Source: BOG-908 sp965198855 (lineage in GTDB: Bacteria; Pseudomonadota; Alphaproteobacteria; Acetobacterales; Acetobacteraceae). From it: a DNA stretch of 64,000 bases. Numbering within the stretch: position 1 is the first letter of the stretch; the number at the start of each line of letters is the position of its first letter. The translations under genes were made by a program, and so were the position numbers. This document shows, piece by piece, positions 51,387 through 60,777 of this stretch. The stretch lies in NCBI GenBank assembly GCA_965198855.1, contig CBDAPZ010000002.1, forward strand, positions 1,240,001-1,304,000, written 5' to 3'. The notes under the pieces are model-generated. The model saw only the letters and a program-made list of their open reading frames with translations, had not been told where the DNA came from and did no database searches.

Positions 51387-52517
51387 CTAAGTTGCGCTCA
51401 GCACCGCCTCGGCAACGCGATAAGCTTGCGCCTCGGTGAGGTCCGGGTGGATTGGCAAAGCAAGGATTCGCGTGGAGATATCCTCTGAGACCGGCAGCGG
51501 ACTTCCGCGATGGTGCGGCGCGTAGGCCGGCTGATGGTGCAGGGGACGCGGATAGTAGATCGCACTCGGCACGCCGGCTTCGCGCAGAACCGATTGCGTC
51601 TTTTCGCGTGCCGCCTGGTCAGCCAGCAGGATCGCGTAGATGGCCCAGGCACTGGCACTGTCCGGCACGCGCGCGGGGATGGCAATTCGGCCGTTCAGGA
51701 TGCGGTCGTAGATGGCGGCGATGCGGTCGCGGGCTGCGAGTTCCTCGTCGAACACATCGAGCTTTGCGAGCAGTACCGCGGCTTGCAGGGTGTCGAGGCG
51801 GCCGTTCATGCCGGTGCGCAGGACTTCGTAGCGGGTGGTGCCTTCGCCGTGCGTGCGCAGGCTGCGATAGAGGGCGGCGCGTTCGGCGCTTTGGGTGAGG
51901 AGCGCGCCGCCGTCGCCGTAGCCGCCGAGCGGTTTGCTGGGGAAAAAGCTGATGGCGGTGGCATCGGCTTCGGCACCCAGCTTCTTGCCGGCAAGGCTCG
52001 CGCCAAAACTTTGGGCGCAATCATCGAGCAGGAACAGCTTTTCGGCTTCTGCGATGCTGCGGAGTTCCGGCCAAGGCGCTGGTTGGCCGAACAGATCTAC
52101 GCCGATCAGCGCGCGGGGCTTCAGGACCCCTTCGGCCTTCACGGAGTCGATGCGGCGCTGCAGGTCCGCGGGATCGATCTGGAAGGTATGTGGATCGATA
52201 TCGACGAAGACGGGTGTGGCGCCCAGCACCAGGGGGACCTCAGCGGTGGCGGTGTAGGTGAAGGCCGGCAGGAACACGGCGTGGCCGCGGCCGATGCCCT
52301 CGGCCATCATGGCGATCTGCAGGGCATCGGTGCCGGAGCTTACGCTCACGCAGTGCCCGGCGCCGGCATAGGCGGCCAGGCGCTGCTCAAGCTCAACCAC
52401 TTCCGGCCCGAGCACGAATTGGCAATGGGCGAGCACGGCCTCGAGCCTGGCGCGCAACGCTGGCTCGATGCGGCGCTGCTGTGCTTTCAGGTCGAGAAAG
52501 GCGACGGGGTCGGTCAT
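51387..52517 (-). CDS. DegT/DnrJ/EryC1/StrS-type sugar aminotransferase
   Basis: A 376-residue PLP-dependent enzyme that adds amino groups to nucleotide-activated keto sugars. The PLP lysine is in ISFFPSKPLGGYGDGGAL; SVSSGTDALQIAMMAEGIG, LPAFTYTATAEVPLVLG and LLDDCAQSFGASLAGKKLG are family motifs. It overlaps the nucleotide-sugar dehydratase by ATGA, so the two are coupled: the dehydratase supplies a keto sugar, this enzyme aminates it, giving a UDP-amino sugar for surface polysaccharide. The final product is not known. Confidence 0.92.
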   Translation of the reverse strand: MTDPVAFLDLKAQQRRIEPALRARLEAVLAHCQFVLGPEVVELEQRLAAYAGAGHCVSVSSGTDALQIAMMAEGIGRGHAVFLPAFTYTATAEVPLVLGATPVFVDIDPHTFQIDPADLQRRIDSVKAEGVLKPRALIGVDLFGQPAPWPELRSIAEAEKLFLLDDCAQSFGASLAGKKLGAEADATAISFFPSKPLGGYGDGGALLTQSAERAALYRSLRTHGEGTTRYEVLRTGMNGRLDTLQAAVLLAKLDVFDEELAARDRIAAIYDRILNGRIAIPARVPDSASAWAIYAILLADQAAREKTQSVLREAGVPSAIYYPRPLHHQPAYAPHHRGSPLPVSEDISTRILALPIHPDLTEAQAYRVAEAVLSAT

Positions 52518-54424
52518 GGCGTGGTCGATTCCAACAGGGGTGCGGACGCAGCTTGTACGGCGCGGGAGAACTCGGGGACGAGGGAGACGATGCGTGTCAA
52601 AGCAAGCGGCGTGTGGCCGGCGCGGCAGAGCGCCGCGATCTCGTCGATGGCGGTGCCGACGGTGGCGGCATCGGTGGTGCGGGGGGCGGCGATCAGCAGG
52701 CCGGGATGGCCAGTCGGCACCGTTGCCTCGCGGCCGTGGAACAGCTCCTCGAACAGTTTTTCGCCGGGTCTGAGCCCGGTATATTCGATCTTAATGTCCT
52801 GCTCCGGCCGCAGGCCGGCTAGCCGGATCATCTGCCGTGCCAGATCCACGATGTGGACCGGCTTGCCCATGTCGAGCACGAAGATGCCGCCTTGCTCGCC
52901 GCCGGGCAGCGTTGTCTGTTCGAGGCCGACGACGCAGGCCTGCAGCACCAGGTTTACCGCCTCGCGCACCGTCATGAAGTAGCGCTGCATGTCGGGATGG
53001 GTGATGGTGAGCGGGCCGCCGCGTTCGAGCTGGCGGCGGAACAGCGGAACGACGCTGCCGGTGCTGCCGAGCACGTTGCCGAACCGCACGGTGACGCAGC
53101 GCATGCCGTGGCCAGTGGAGCGGGCGGCAATGTCCAGCGCCTGGCAATACATTTCGGCAACGCGCTTGCTGGCACCCATCAGGCTGGTGGGGTTTACCGC
53201 CTTGTCGGTGCTGATCAGCACCATCGCTGTCGCTCCCGCCTGGTGCGCGGCGTCGGCGACGATGCGGGTGCCCAGGATGTTGGTGGAAAGGCCTTCAAGC
53301 GGATTGGCTTCGACCATCGGCACGTGTTTCAGGGCGGCCGCATGGAACACCAGTTGCGGCGCATATTCGGTGAAGATGGCCTGTATGCGGGATTGGTCTC
53401 GCACATCGGCGATTACCGCGTGGCGGGTGATGCCTGGTGTCTGTTCGAGGATTTCGAGGTCGATCTGCCAGAGCGCGTATTCGCTCTGGTCCAGCAGGAC
53501 CAGGCTCTCGGGCTGCAGCGCCGCCAATTGGCGTGCGAGTTCCGAGCCGATGCTGCCGCCGGCGCCGGTGACCAGCACGCGACGGCCTGCCACCAGGCGG
53601 GCCATCCCGGGGCGATCGAGGCTAACCTGGGGACGGTTCAGCAGATCCTCGATGGCGACGGGGCGGAGCTCGATGCGCTCGGCGGAAAGCAGGGCGGTCA
53701 CGCGCGGGGCGCGCCTTACAGGAACATCGAATTTTTCGGCGGTTGCCATCAGGGCAGCCAGCGGCGCGCCGAGGAACTCAGGCTCGGTGACGACCAGCAG
53801 GCTGGGAAGGCGGTGTCGAGTGGCGAGGCGCTCGAGGATCGCGGGCGCTTCGGCGGCGGTGCCGAGGATGGGCACGTTATGCATGCGGCGGCCCGCCTGG
53901 CGATCGGCGAGAGCGAGGAGGCCCACGATCCGCAGCCCGGCTGGATCGGTGGCGGCGGCACGGAAGAAGGCGTCGGCCGCGTCACCGGCACCGACGAGGA
54001 CCACGCGCTGTGTGGGCGCATCTTCGGTGCCCCGGCGTGGGCGGCCGCGATAGAGACGATAGCCGAGGCGTGGGGTGCCGAGGAACACCATCAGGGTGAG
54101 CGCATGCACGATGGGGAAGGTGGTGGTGGGCAGATGGAAGCCGGCAGCGAGGAGGAGGAGGGCGAACAAGGCTGCGCTGGCGATGCTGCCGCCCATCACA
54201 CCAATGAGGTCGCTCAGGCCGGAGAAACGCCAATATTGCTGCGAGAGGCGGAAGGGCAGGCCGCCGAGGAGCAGGGTGCTGCCGCCGCCGGCGAGGAACC
54301 AGAGCGGGTGCAGCAGGCCGCCAGCCGGGTCGGCGATCCATCGGGCCAGGGGCGCCGCGACGGCTGCCAGGGCCCCGTCGATGGCGGCATTGACCAGGAT
54401 GCGATTGAGCGAGCGCTGCTTCAC
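52514..54424 (-). CDS. Membrane-bound nucleotide-sugar 4,6-dehydratase, WbpM/FlaA1-like
   Basis: A 636-residue protein with about four N-terminal membrane helices, a CoA-binding-like Rossmann unit (RVVLVGAGDAADAFFRAA), and a C-terminal SDR domain VLVTGAGGSIGSELARQLAAL, followed by FHAAALKHVPMVEANP and TDKAVNPTSLMGASKRVAEM. WbpM-type proteins convert UDP-GlcNAc to a 4-keto-6-deoxy sugar. In the usual Y-x3-K position it has M-x3-K (MGASK), the known variant of WbpM. The GTG at 54424 is used; the annotated-looking ATG at 54742 is upstream in antisense truB and adds unrelated residues. It forms an operon with the aminotransferase. Confidence 0.9.
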   Translation of the reverse strand: MKQRSLNRILVNAAIDGALAAVAAPLARWIADPAGGLLHPLWFLAGGGSTLLLGGLPFRLSQQYWRFSGLSDLIGVMGGSIASAALFALLLLAAGFHLPTTTFPIVHALTLMVFLGTPRLGYRLYRGRPRRGTEDAPTQRVVLVGAGDAADAFFRAAATDPAGLRIVGLLALADRQAGRRMHNVPILGTAAEAPAILERLATRHRLPSLLVVTEPEFLGAPLAALMATAEKFDVPVRRAPRVTALLSAERIELRPVAIEDLLNRPQVSLDRPGMARLVAGRRVLVTGAGGSIGSELARQLAALQPESLVLLDQSEYALWQIDLEILEQTPGITRHAVIADVRDQSRIQAIFTEYAPQLVFHAAALKHVPMVEANPLEGLSTNILGTRIVADAAHQAGATAMVLISTDKAVNPTSLMGASKRVAEMYCQALDIAARSTGHGMRCVTVRFGNVLGSTGSVVPLFRRQLERGGPLTITHPDMQRYFMTVREAVNLVLQACVVGLEQTTLPGGEQGGIFVLDMGKPVHIVDLARQMIRLAGLRPEQDIKIEYTGLRPGEKLFEELFHGREATVPTGHPGLLIAAPRTTDAATVGTAIDEIAALCRAGHTPLALTRIVSLVPEFSRAVQAASAPLLESTTP

Positions 54425-54530
54425 CGCGCCCCTATAGCGACTTACGGCGTAAGGTGGCCAGTAGGGGTCGGTTGACCCTGGGCATGCGATCCACCAAACA
54501 CCCGCCTTCCCTTTCGGACAAAACAGACAG

Positions 54531-55451
54531 ATGCGCCGTAAACGCGGCCGCCCGCTTGACGGGTGGCTGATCATCGACAAGCCGCCATTGATGACCAGCA
54601 CGGATGTGGTCAACCGTGTGCGGCGCGCGTTTGACGCGCAGAAGGCGGGGCATGGCGGCACGCTTGATCCGCTGGCGACCGGCGTGCTGCCGATCGCGTT
54701 CGGGGCGGCGACCAAGACGGTGCCGTATATCATGGACGGCACGAAGCTCTACCGCTTCACCCTGCGGCTAGGCGAGGCGCGGGATACCGATGACGCCGAT
54801 GGCGAGGTGACGCAAACCAGCGACGTGCGGCCGACCGATGACATGTTGCGGGCGGCGTTGCCGGCGTTCATTGGCGACATCATGCAGGTGCCACCAGTGT
54901 ATTCGGCCATCAAGATCGCCGGTGAGCGCGCCTATGACATGGCGCGTGAGGGGCGGGCGCCGGTGCTGGAGGCGCGGCCGGCGCGGGTGGACAAGTTCGC
55001 GCTGATCGAGCGGCCGGATGCCGATACGGCGGTGTTCGAGGTGCAGTCGGGCAAGGGCGTGTATATGCGCAGCCTGGCGCGGGACGTGGCTTTGGCGTGC
55101 GGATCGGTGGGGCATATCGCGGTTTTAAGGCGGTTGCGGGTGGGGCCGTTCTTCGAGGCGGACTCGATTCCGCTGGACAAAGTTCTTCCTGGGGAGGATA
55201 TGGCGCGATCTTCTCCGGATCTTTTGCGTCCCGTCTCGACCGCGCTGGCCGACATCCCGGCTCTGGCCTTGACGGATTCAGAGATCATGCAGCTCACCCA
55301 GGGCCAGGCCATCAGCCTGCTCACCTTGATGGGCCGTATTCCAGACGCGGCCAATCCCGACAAGGGTTTGGTTCGCGCCATGGCGGGAGGTCGCGTGATT
55401 GGGCTTTGCCGCCTGGAAGATGGTTGGCTGCGTCCCGAGCGCATTTTTTGA
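54531..55451 (+). CDS. truB: tRNA pseudouridine-55 synthase
   Basis: A 306-residue enzyme that isomerises U55 in the T loop of tRNA. The catalytic Asp is in HGGTLDPLATGVLPIAFGAATK; LIIDKPPLMTSTDVVNRVRR, QVPPVYSAIKIAGERAYDMAREG and GVYMRSLARDVALACG are family motifs. It is followed 23 bases later by rpsO and then pnp, the typical truB-rpsO-pnp order. The start is divergent from the dehydratase gene, 106 bases apart. Confidence 0.95.
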   Translation: MRRKRGRPLDGWLIIDKPPLMTSTDVVNRVRRAFDAQKAGHGGTLDPLATGVLPIAFGAATKTVPYIMDGTKLYRFTLRLGEARDTDDADGEVTQTSDVRPTDDMLRAALPAFIGDIMQVPPVYSAIKIAGERAYDMAREGRAPVLEARPARVDKFALIERPDADTAVFEVQSGKGVYMRSLARDVALACGSVGHIAVLRRLRVGPFFEADSIPLDKVLPGEDMARSSPDLLRPVSTALADIPALALTDSEIMQLTQGQAISLLTLMGRIPDAANPDKGLVRAMAGGRVIGLCRLEDGWLRPERIF

Positions 55452-55474
55452 CCCCTGTTTTGGAGTATTGATCG

Positions 55475-55744
55475 ATGTCGATCACAGCGGAGCGTCGCAC
55501 GACGCTCATAGGCGAGTATCAGGCCCAGGCCGCCGACACCGGCAGCCCGGAAGTGCAAGTGGCTCTGTTGTCGGAGCGCATCGGCAATCTCACGGAGCAT
55601 CTGAAGATCCACGCGAAGGATTTCCATTCGCGTCGCGGTCTTCTCATGCTGGTCGGCCGCCGTCGTCGGCTGCTGGACTACCTGAAGCGCAAGGACCAAT
55701 CGCGCTATGAACAGCTTATCGGCCGCCTAAAACTGCGCCGATAA
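55475..55744 (+). CDS. rpsO: Small ribosomal subunit protein uS15
   Basis: An 89-residue 30S protein that binds 16S rRNA in the central domain. AERRTTLIGEYQAQAADTGSPE, QVALLSERIGNLTEHLKIHAKD, HSRRGLLMLVGRRRRLLDYL and the end YEQLIGRLKL are all conserved. The start is ATG 55475, with a normal gap after truB. A strong terminator follows its stop, so pnp has its own leader. Confidence 0.97.
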   Translation: MSITAERRTTLIGEYQAQAADTGSPEVQVALLSERIGNLTEHLKIHAKDFHSRRGLLMLVGRRRRLLDYLKRKDQSRYEQLIGRLKLRR

Positions 55745-55773
55745 ATGGGGTCTGGGGACGAGCCCCAGCGGGG

Positions 55774-55824
55774 TCCAGGGCATCACGCGGAGCGTGCTCC
55801 GCACGGCGCCCCTGGCCTTTTTTT
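55774..55824 (+). terminator. Rho-independent terminator after rpsO
   Basis: CCAGGG (55775-55780) pairs with CCCTGG (55810-55815), and inside it GCGGAGC (55787-55793) pairs with GCTCCGC (55796-55802). Seven T follow from 55818. A smaller hairpin, CTGGGG/CCCCAG, precedes it at 55752-55768. This is the best intrinsic terminator in the window and separates rpsO from pnp. Confidence 0.8.
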
Positions 55825-55940
55825 CGGTGCGCATTGTGGGCGTTTCAGGCCACATGGGTTCATATTTCGGCTGCTCGCTGATGCAGCCTTATCCATGCAG
55901 TCCGAGACGCTTGCCGCACCTTTTTTGAAAGGATGCAAGT

Positions 55941-58085
55941 ATGTTCAACTATTTCCGCAAGGAGCTCGACTGGGGCGGCCGCAAGCTGGTGCTCGAGACG
56001 GGAAAGATCGCGCGGCAAGCCGATGGTTCGGTTCTGGTCAGTTACGGCGACACCATCGTGCTGTGCACGGCGGTGGGCGCGAAGAATGTGAAGCCTGGGC
56101 AGGATTTTTTCCCGCTGACGGTAAACTACCAGGAGAAGGCGTTCGCCGCCGGTAAAATTCCCGGTGGTTTCTTCAAGCGTGAAGGCCGTCCGAGCGAGAA
56201 CGAGACGCTGGTGAGCCGGTTGATCGACCGTCCGCTGCGGCCGCTGTTCCCGGAGAACTTTCGTAATGAGGTTCAGGTGGTCGCCACCGTGCTGAGCCAC
56301 GACATGGAGAATGATCCGGATATCGTCGCACTGGTCGGGTGTTCGGCGGCGCTGACGCTGTCCGGCATTCCGTTCTTTGGCCCAGTGGGTGCAGCACGCG
56401 TCGGGTACGAGAATGGTGAATACATTCTGAACCCGACCATTGCGCAGATGGAAAAAGCAACGCTGGATCTCGTGCTCGCCGGCACCGCAGAGGGCGTGCT
56501 GATGGTGGAGAGCGAGGCGCAGGAACTGCCTGAGGATGTGATGCTCGGAGCGGTGAATTTCGGCCATGCGGCGTTCCAGCCGGTGATCCAGGCGATCATC
56601 GAGCTCGCCGAGCACGCGGCGAAGGAGCCTTGGACGCTGTCGGAGCCGTCGGAGAGCGAGATTGCGCTAAAGAAGCGCATTGGCGAGTTGGGGCGCGAGA
56701 GCATTGCGGCCGCGTATCAGGAGCGTGTGAAGCAGGCGCGTTACGAGAAGGTGGGCGCTGCGAAGAAGGCAATTACCGCGAAGCTCGTGGAGGAAGGGCT
56801 GAACGTCGATGCGGCGAAGCCCATGCTGAAGGACCTCGAGGCCGACGTCGTTCGCAACGCCATTCTCGATACCGGGACGCGCATCGACGGGCGCGACACC
56901 AAGACTGTGCGTCAGATCGTGGCTGAAGTTGGCGTGCTGCCGCGGGCGCATGGTTCGGCGCTGTTCACGCGCGGCGAGACGCAGGCGCTGTGCGTGGTGA
57001 CACTCGGCACCGGGCAGGATGAGCAGATCATCGATTGCCTGGAGGGTGAATACCGCGAGAATTTCATGCTGCACTATAACTTCCCTCCGTATTCGGTAGG
57101 CGAGGCGGGGCGCATGGGCAGCCCGGGCCGCCGTGAAATCGGCCACGGTAAGTTGGCTTGGCGCGCGGTGCATCCGCTGCTGCCGGCGAAGGCGGATTTT
57201 CCGTATACGGTTCGCATTGTCTCCGAAATCACGGAAAGCAATGGCAGCTCTTCAATGGCCACTGTGTGCGGTAGCTCGCTCGCCCTGATGGATGGCGGCG
57301 TGCCGCTGAAGCGTCCGGTGGCGGGCATCGCGATGGGGCTGATCAAGGAAGAGCGCGGCTTTGCGGTGCTTTCTGATATTCTTGGTGACGAAGACCATCT
57401 CGGCGACATGGATTTCAAGGTGGCCGGCACCGAGCACGGTATCACCAGCCTGCAGATGGACATCAAGATCACGTCCATCACGCCTGAGATCATGCGCATA
57501 GCGCTCGACCAGGCGAAGGATGGGCGTCTGCATATTCTCGGCGAGATGAGCCGTGCGCTGACCGGTGCGCGCACCGGTGTCGCGTCGACCGCGCCGCGGA
57601 TCACGGTGATCAACGTGCCGAAAGAAAAAATCCGCGAAGTGATCGGCACCGGCGGCAAGGTGATCCGTGAGATCGTGGAAAACACCGGGGCCAAGATCGA
57701 CATCGAGGATGACGGCACCATCAAGATCGCGGCGACCACAGAGGAAGCCAGCCAGAAGGCAATTGACTGGATCCGCGGCATCGTCGCCGAGCCGGAACTG
57801 GGCGTGGTCTATAACGGCAAGGTGGTGAAGACGGCCGATTTTGGCGCGTTCGTGAATTTCCTCGGTTCGCGCGACGGGCTGGTGCATATCAGCGAGTTGA
57901 CGAGCGGTCGGGTGAACAAGACAACCGATGTGGTCAATGTCGGTGACTCGGTTAAGGTGAAATGTCTAGGCTTCGACGATCGCGGCAAGGTGAAATTGTC
58001 CATGCGCGTGGTTGACCAGGCGACGGGCGAGGACATTTCAGACAAGGTCGGGCCGAAAGGCGGACGACGCGAGGAAGCCGCCTAG
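55941..58085 (+). CDS. pnp: Polyribonucleotide nucleotidyltransferase
   Basis: The 714-residue 3'-5' phosphorolytic exonuclease (PNPase) of RNA turnover. Two RNase PH domains: the first with GETQALC-type VLCTAVGAKNVKPGQDFFP near the N-terminus, the second with RGETQALCVVTLGTGQDEQ and FNFPPYSVGEAGR-like HYNFPPYSVGEAGRMGSPGR. The KH domain has IGTGGKVIREIVENTGAKID, and the S1 domain GAFVNFLGSRDGLVHISEL. The order truB-rpsO-pnp is conserved. The 5' leader (55825-55940) between terminator and start is a likely site of autoregulation by RNase III and PNPase, as in E. coli. Confidence 0.97.
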   Translation: MFNYFRKELDWGGRKLVLETGKIARQADGSVLVSYGDTIVLCTAVGAKNVKPGQDFFPLTVNYQEKAFAAGKIPGGFFKREGRPSENETLVSRLIDRPLRPLFPENFRNEVQVVATVLSHDMENDPDIVALVGCSAALTLSGIPFFGPVGAARVGYENGEYILNPTIAQMEKATLDLVLAGTAEGVLMVESEAQELPEDVMLGAVNFGHAAFQPVIQAIIELAEHAAKEPWTLSEPSESEIALKKRIGELGRESIAAAYQERVKQARYEKVGAAKKAITAKLVEEGLNVDAAKPMLKDLEADVVRNAILDTGTRIDGRDTKTVRQIVAEVGVLPRAHGSALFTRGETQALCVVTLGTGQDEQIIDCLEGEYRENFMLHYNFPPYSVGEAGRMGSPGRREIGHGKLAWRAVHPLLPAKADFPYTVRIVSEITESNGSSSMATVCGSSLALMDGGVPLKRPVAGIAMGLIKEERGFAVLSDILGDEDHLGDMDFKVAGTEHGITSLQMDIKITSITPEIMRIALDQAKDGRLHILGEMSRALTGARTGVASTAPRITVINVPKEKIREVIGTGGKVIREIVENTGAKIDIEDDGTIKIAATTEEASQKAIDWIRGIVAEPELGVVYNGKVVKTADFGAFVNFLGSRDGLVHISELTSGRVNKTTDVVNVGDSVKVKCLGFDDRGKVKLSMRVVDQATGEDISDKVGPKGGRREEAA

Positions 58086-58161
58086 GCCACCAGCTTTAGG
58101 GTCGGGTGGCGCTGGAATTGCACGGCGCCACCGGATTTGTCGCCAAGAGGATTTTTGTTGA

Positions 58162-59574
58162 ATGAAACTGGTCAACGCAATCCGGATGGGGGGCATCGAT
58201 GTGCTGCCCCTGGTTGAGGGCGGCAAAGGCGTTGCGGTGTCCAATGGCCGCACGGCTGGCCATTGGGCGGCAGGCGGTGGTGCCGGCACGTTCAGCGCGG
58301 TGAATGCTGATAGTTTCGACGATGAAGGGCGGCCCATTCCGCAGACATATTCCGGCCGTACGCGGCGGGATCGGCATGAGGAGCTGGTGGCCTACGCAAT
58401 CAGCGGCGGCATCACCCAGGCGCAGGAAGCACACGAGATCGCGGGCGGCAAAGGCCGCATCCACGCCAACATCCTTTGGGAAATGGGTGGCGCCGAGCGG
58501 GTGATCACCGGCGTGCTCGAGGGTGCCAAAGGTCTGATCAACGGCATTACCTGCGGCGCCGGCATGCCGTATCGGCTGTCGGAGATCGCTGCGAAATTCG
58601 GCGTCTATTATTACCCGATCGTCTCTTCGGCGCGTGCCTTCAATGCGTTGTGGAAACGCGCCTATTCGAAGGCCTCCTCGCTGCTGGGCGGCGTGGTGTA
58701 TGAGGATCCGTGGCTCGCCGGCGGGCATAATGGGCTTTCTAACGGCGAGCTTCCGGACAAGCCGGAAGATCCGTTCCCCCGCGTGCTGGCTTTGCGCAAG
58801 CTGATGCGCACGTTTGGCCTCGACCAGACGCCTATCATCATGGCTGGCGGCGTGTGGTGGCTGGAGGAGTGGCAGGACTGGATCGACAACCCTGAGCTGG
58901 GGCCGATCGCCTTCCAGTTCGGCACGCGTCCGTTGCTGACGCAGGAAAGTCCGATCAGCCCGGGCTGGAAGCAGCGCCTGCTGACGCTGAAGAAAGGCGA
59001 TGTGTATCTCAATCGCTTCAGCCCGACAGGCTTCTATTCCAGCGCCGTGAACAATGAGTTTATGGGCGAGTTGCGCGCGCGTTCTGACCGGCAAGTGGCC
59101 TATTCCACCGAGAATGTGGGCGAGCATGTGGCCGAATACGGCGTGGGTCCGCGCCGCAGGCAGGTGTTTCTGGCACCTGGTGACCTTACGCGCGTGCGCG
59201 GCTGGGAAGCCGAGGGTTTTACCGAGGCGCTGCGTACCCCCGACACCACGCTCATTTTCGTGACACCCGAAAAGAGCAGCGAGATCCTGGCGCATCAAAC
59301 GGCGTGCATGGGATGCCTGAGCACCTGCCGCTTCTCCAACTGGTCGCAGGAAGAACCGGATTACACCAATGGCAAGAAAGCCGATCCGCGCAGCTTCTGC
59401 ATCCAGAAGACCCTGCAGGACATCGCCCATGATCGCGACGGCGAGGCAGCGCTCGACCATAACCTGATGTTCGCCGGGCATAATGCTTACCGGTTCGGCA
59501 GCGATCCGTTCTACTCGAACGGCTATATCCCGAGCGTGCGCGAACTGGTGGAGCGTATCCTCACCGGCCGCTGA
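58162..59574 (+). CDS. NAD(P)H-dependent flavin oxidoreductase, nitronate monooxygenase-like
   Basis: A 470-residue TIM-barrel flavoprotein of the nitronate monooxygenase/PfaD-like family. AVSNGRTAGHWAAGGGAGTF is the early FMN-loop, YPIVSSARAFNALWKR and TPIIMAGGVWWLEEWQDW the family strands (GG repeat for phosphate), and IAFQFGTRPLLTQES the FMN site. It is about 100 residues longer than typical NMO enzymes. The extension has CMGCLSTCRFSNW and SFCIQKT, four cysteines that could bind metal or a cluster. It starts 76 bases after pnp. Confidence 0.85.
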   Translation: MKLVNAIRMGGIDVLPLVEGGKGVAVSNGRTAGHWAAGGGAGTFSAVNADSFDDEGRPIPQTYSGRTRRDRHEELVAYAISGGITQAQEAHEIAGGKGRIHANILWEMGGAERVITGVLEGAKGLINGITCGAGMPYRLSEIAAKFGVYYYPIVSSARAFNALWKRAYSKASSLLGGVVYEDPWLAGGHNGLSNGELPDKPEDPFPRVLALRKLMRTFGLDQTPIIMAGGVWWLEEWQDWIDNPELGPIAFQFGTRPLLTQESPISPGWKQRLLTLKKGDVYLNRFSPTGFYSSAVNNEFMGELRARSDRQVAYSTENVGEHVAEYGVGPRRRQVFLAPGDLTRVRGWEAEGFTEALRTPDTTLIFVTPEKSSEILAHQTACMGCLSTCRFSNWSQEEPDYTNGKKADPRSFCIQKTLQDIAHDRDGEAALDHNLMFAGHNAYRFGSDPFYSNGYIPSVRELVERILTGR

Positions 59575-59577
59575 GAC

Positions 59578-60777
59578 ATGGCAGGCGCGGTATTGCTCGC
59601 GGAGATCTTTCCGGGGCAGCCCGCCGGATGTGCCGAAACCGTCTTTGAGGGCTGGGCCCCGCCGGAGAAGACACATCGCTGGACGGTGGGTGCGGAAAGC
59701 CGCTGCAGCCTGCCACCATTTGCGGCGAGCCCGGACATCGTGCTCGTTCTTGACATCAAGCCCTATGTCGATTCCGACTGCCCTTCACAGACAGTCATGC
59801 TCGCCATCGATGGCCGGCTTCTCGCAACCATATGTCTGACCGATCAGCGTGTTATGGGCTTCCGCATGCCGGCCGGGACAAAGGCGGCATCCCTGCACGC
59901 CCTCAGCTTCACCCATCTGAACAGCCGCCTGAGCCGTGCGCCTGCAGGGCTGGACCATGACGGATTGCCGCTCGGCGTGATGGTGATCAGCCTGCGGCTG
60001 TACCGGCTACAGGGGAGGGTCAGTGCGCCGCAGAGGCTGCCGGCGATAGACGGATCGATCGCCGAAGGCGATCTGCTGGAGACCGCGAAACAGGTCACGG
60101 GTATGCCGATCGCGGAATTCGCCAGCCGTTTCGAGTGCCTTGGCCATAATTGCGAGATCGGTTTAGTGCAGCGCGCCCTCGGAGCCGAGGCCCTCGGCCT
60201 GCTCCGCTTCGCCAGCAACGTGACCCATCGCCTCGCCGAAGGGCTGCGCGACGGCTTCAGTCAGATCACCGCCGCCTCCACCCATATCTTCGTCAAGAAC
60301 GATCCGGAGCCCGTCTTCAAGGTGTATGAGGAGAGCTATTATCTTTGGTATTCCACCGGGCGGGCGCCGAGTGAGACAACGGCAGAGGCAGTGCACGCCG
60401 AACAATGGCGGAAATTCTCGTTCCTCCAGCGCAAGTTCGTGGAGGATCTGAAACTCGGCGAGAAGATCTTCACGGTCGCACGCAGCGAACACATGACCGA
60501 ACCAGAAGCACTGGCGCTGTTCTGCGCGCTCAATCTGCACGCACGCAATACGTTGCTGTGGACGCTGCCCAGCGATCCGGCGCGCGCGGGAGAGGTGGAA
60601 CAATTAGCGCCGGATTTTCTGCTCGGACATTTGGGCGCGCTGGCACCGGTGACAGCTTATGCGAGCATCGATGCTTGGCTGAGCGTTATGGTGAATGCAT
60701 ATAAGTTGAAGGAAGCAAGCGGTTCTTTTTTGAAAAAAAGAACCAAAAAACTTTTACGTCAAAAGAGCCTCGCCTAG
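59578..60777 (+). CDS. Unknown-family protein with repeat-derived tail
   Basis: A 399-residue protein that I do not recognise by function. The N-terminal 150 residues look like a beta-sandwich (VLVLDIKPYVDSDCPSQTVM). The middle contains FECLGHNCEIGLVQRALGAE followed by ALGLLRFASN, a motif that recurs in several alphaproteobacterial proteins near glycan genes and partly resembles the DUF1796 putative cysteine peptidase signature. The last ~22 residues (KEASGSFLKKRTKKLLRQ) come from a dispersed palindrome. It starts three bases after the flavin oxidoreductase, and overlaps efeB convergently by 24 bases. Confidence 0.7.
   Translation: MAGAVLLAEIFPGQPAGCAETVFEGWAPPEKTHRWTVGAESRCSLPPFAASPDIVLVLDIKPYVDSDCPSQTVMLAIDGRLLATICLTDQRVMGFRMPAGTKAASLHALSFTHLNSRLSRAPAGLDHDGLPLGVMVISLRLYRLQGRVSAPQRLPAIDGSIAEGDLLETAKQVTGMPIAEFASRFECLGHNCEIGLVQRALGAEALGLLRFASNVTHRLAEGLRDGFSQITAASTHIFVKNDPEPVFKVYEESYYLWYSTGRAPSETTAEAVHAEQWRKFSFLQRKFVEDLKLGEKIFTVARSEHMTEPEALALFCALNLHARNTLLWTLPSDPARAGEVEQLAPDFLLGHLGALAPVTAYASIDAWLSVMVNAYKLKEASGSFLKKRTKKLLRQKSLA
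60708..60757. repeat. Gene-end palindrome inside coding sequence
   Basis: GAAGGAAGC, then the hairpin GGTTCTTTTTT-G-AAAAAAAGAACC (60721-60744) and AAAAAACTTTT. It is read as codons by the unknown-family gene and also holds the efeB stop (60754-60756, minus strand). Two convergent genes thus end in one copy. Confidence 0.8.

Noticed and set aside
52853..54475. A 540-codon plus-strand frame
   Set aside because: Antisense shadow of the WbpM-like dehydratase.
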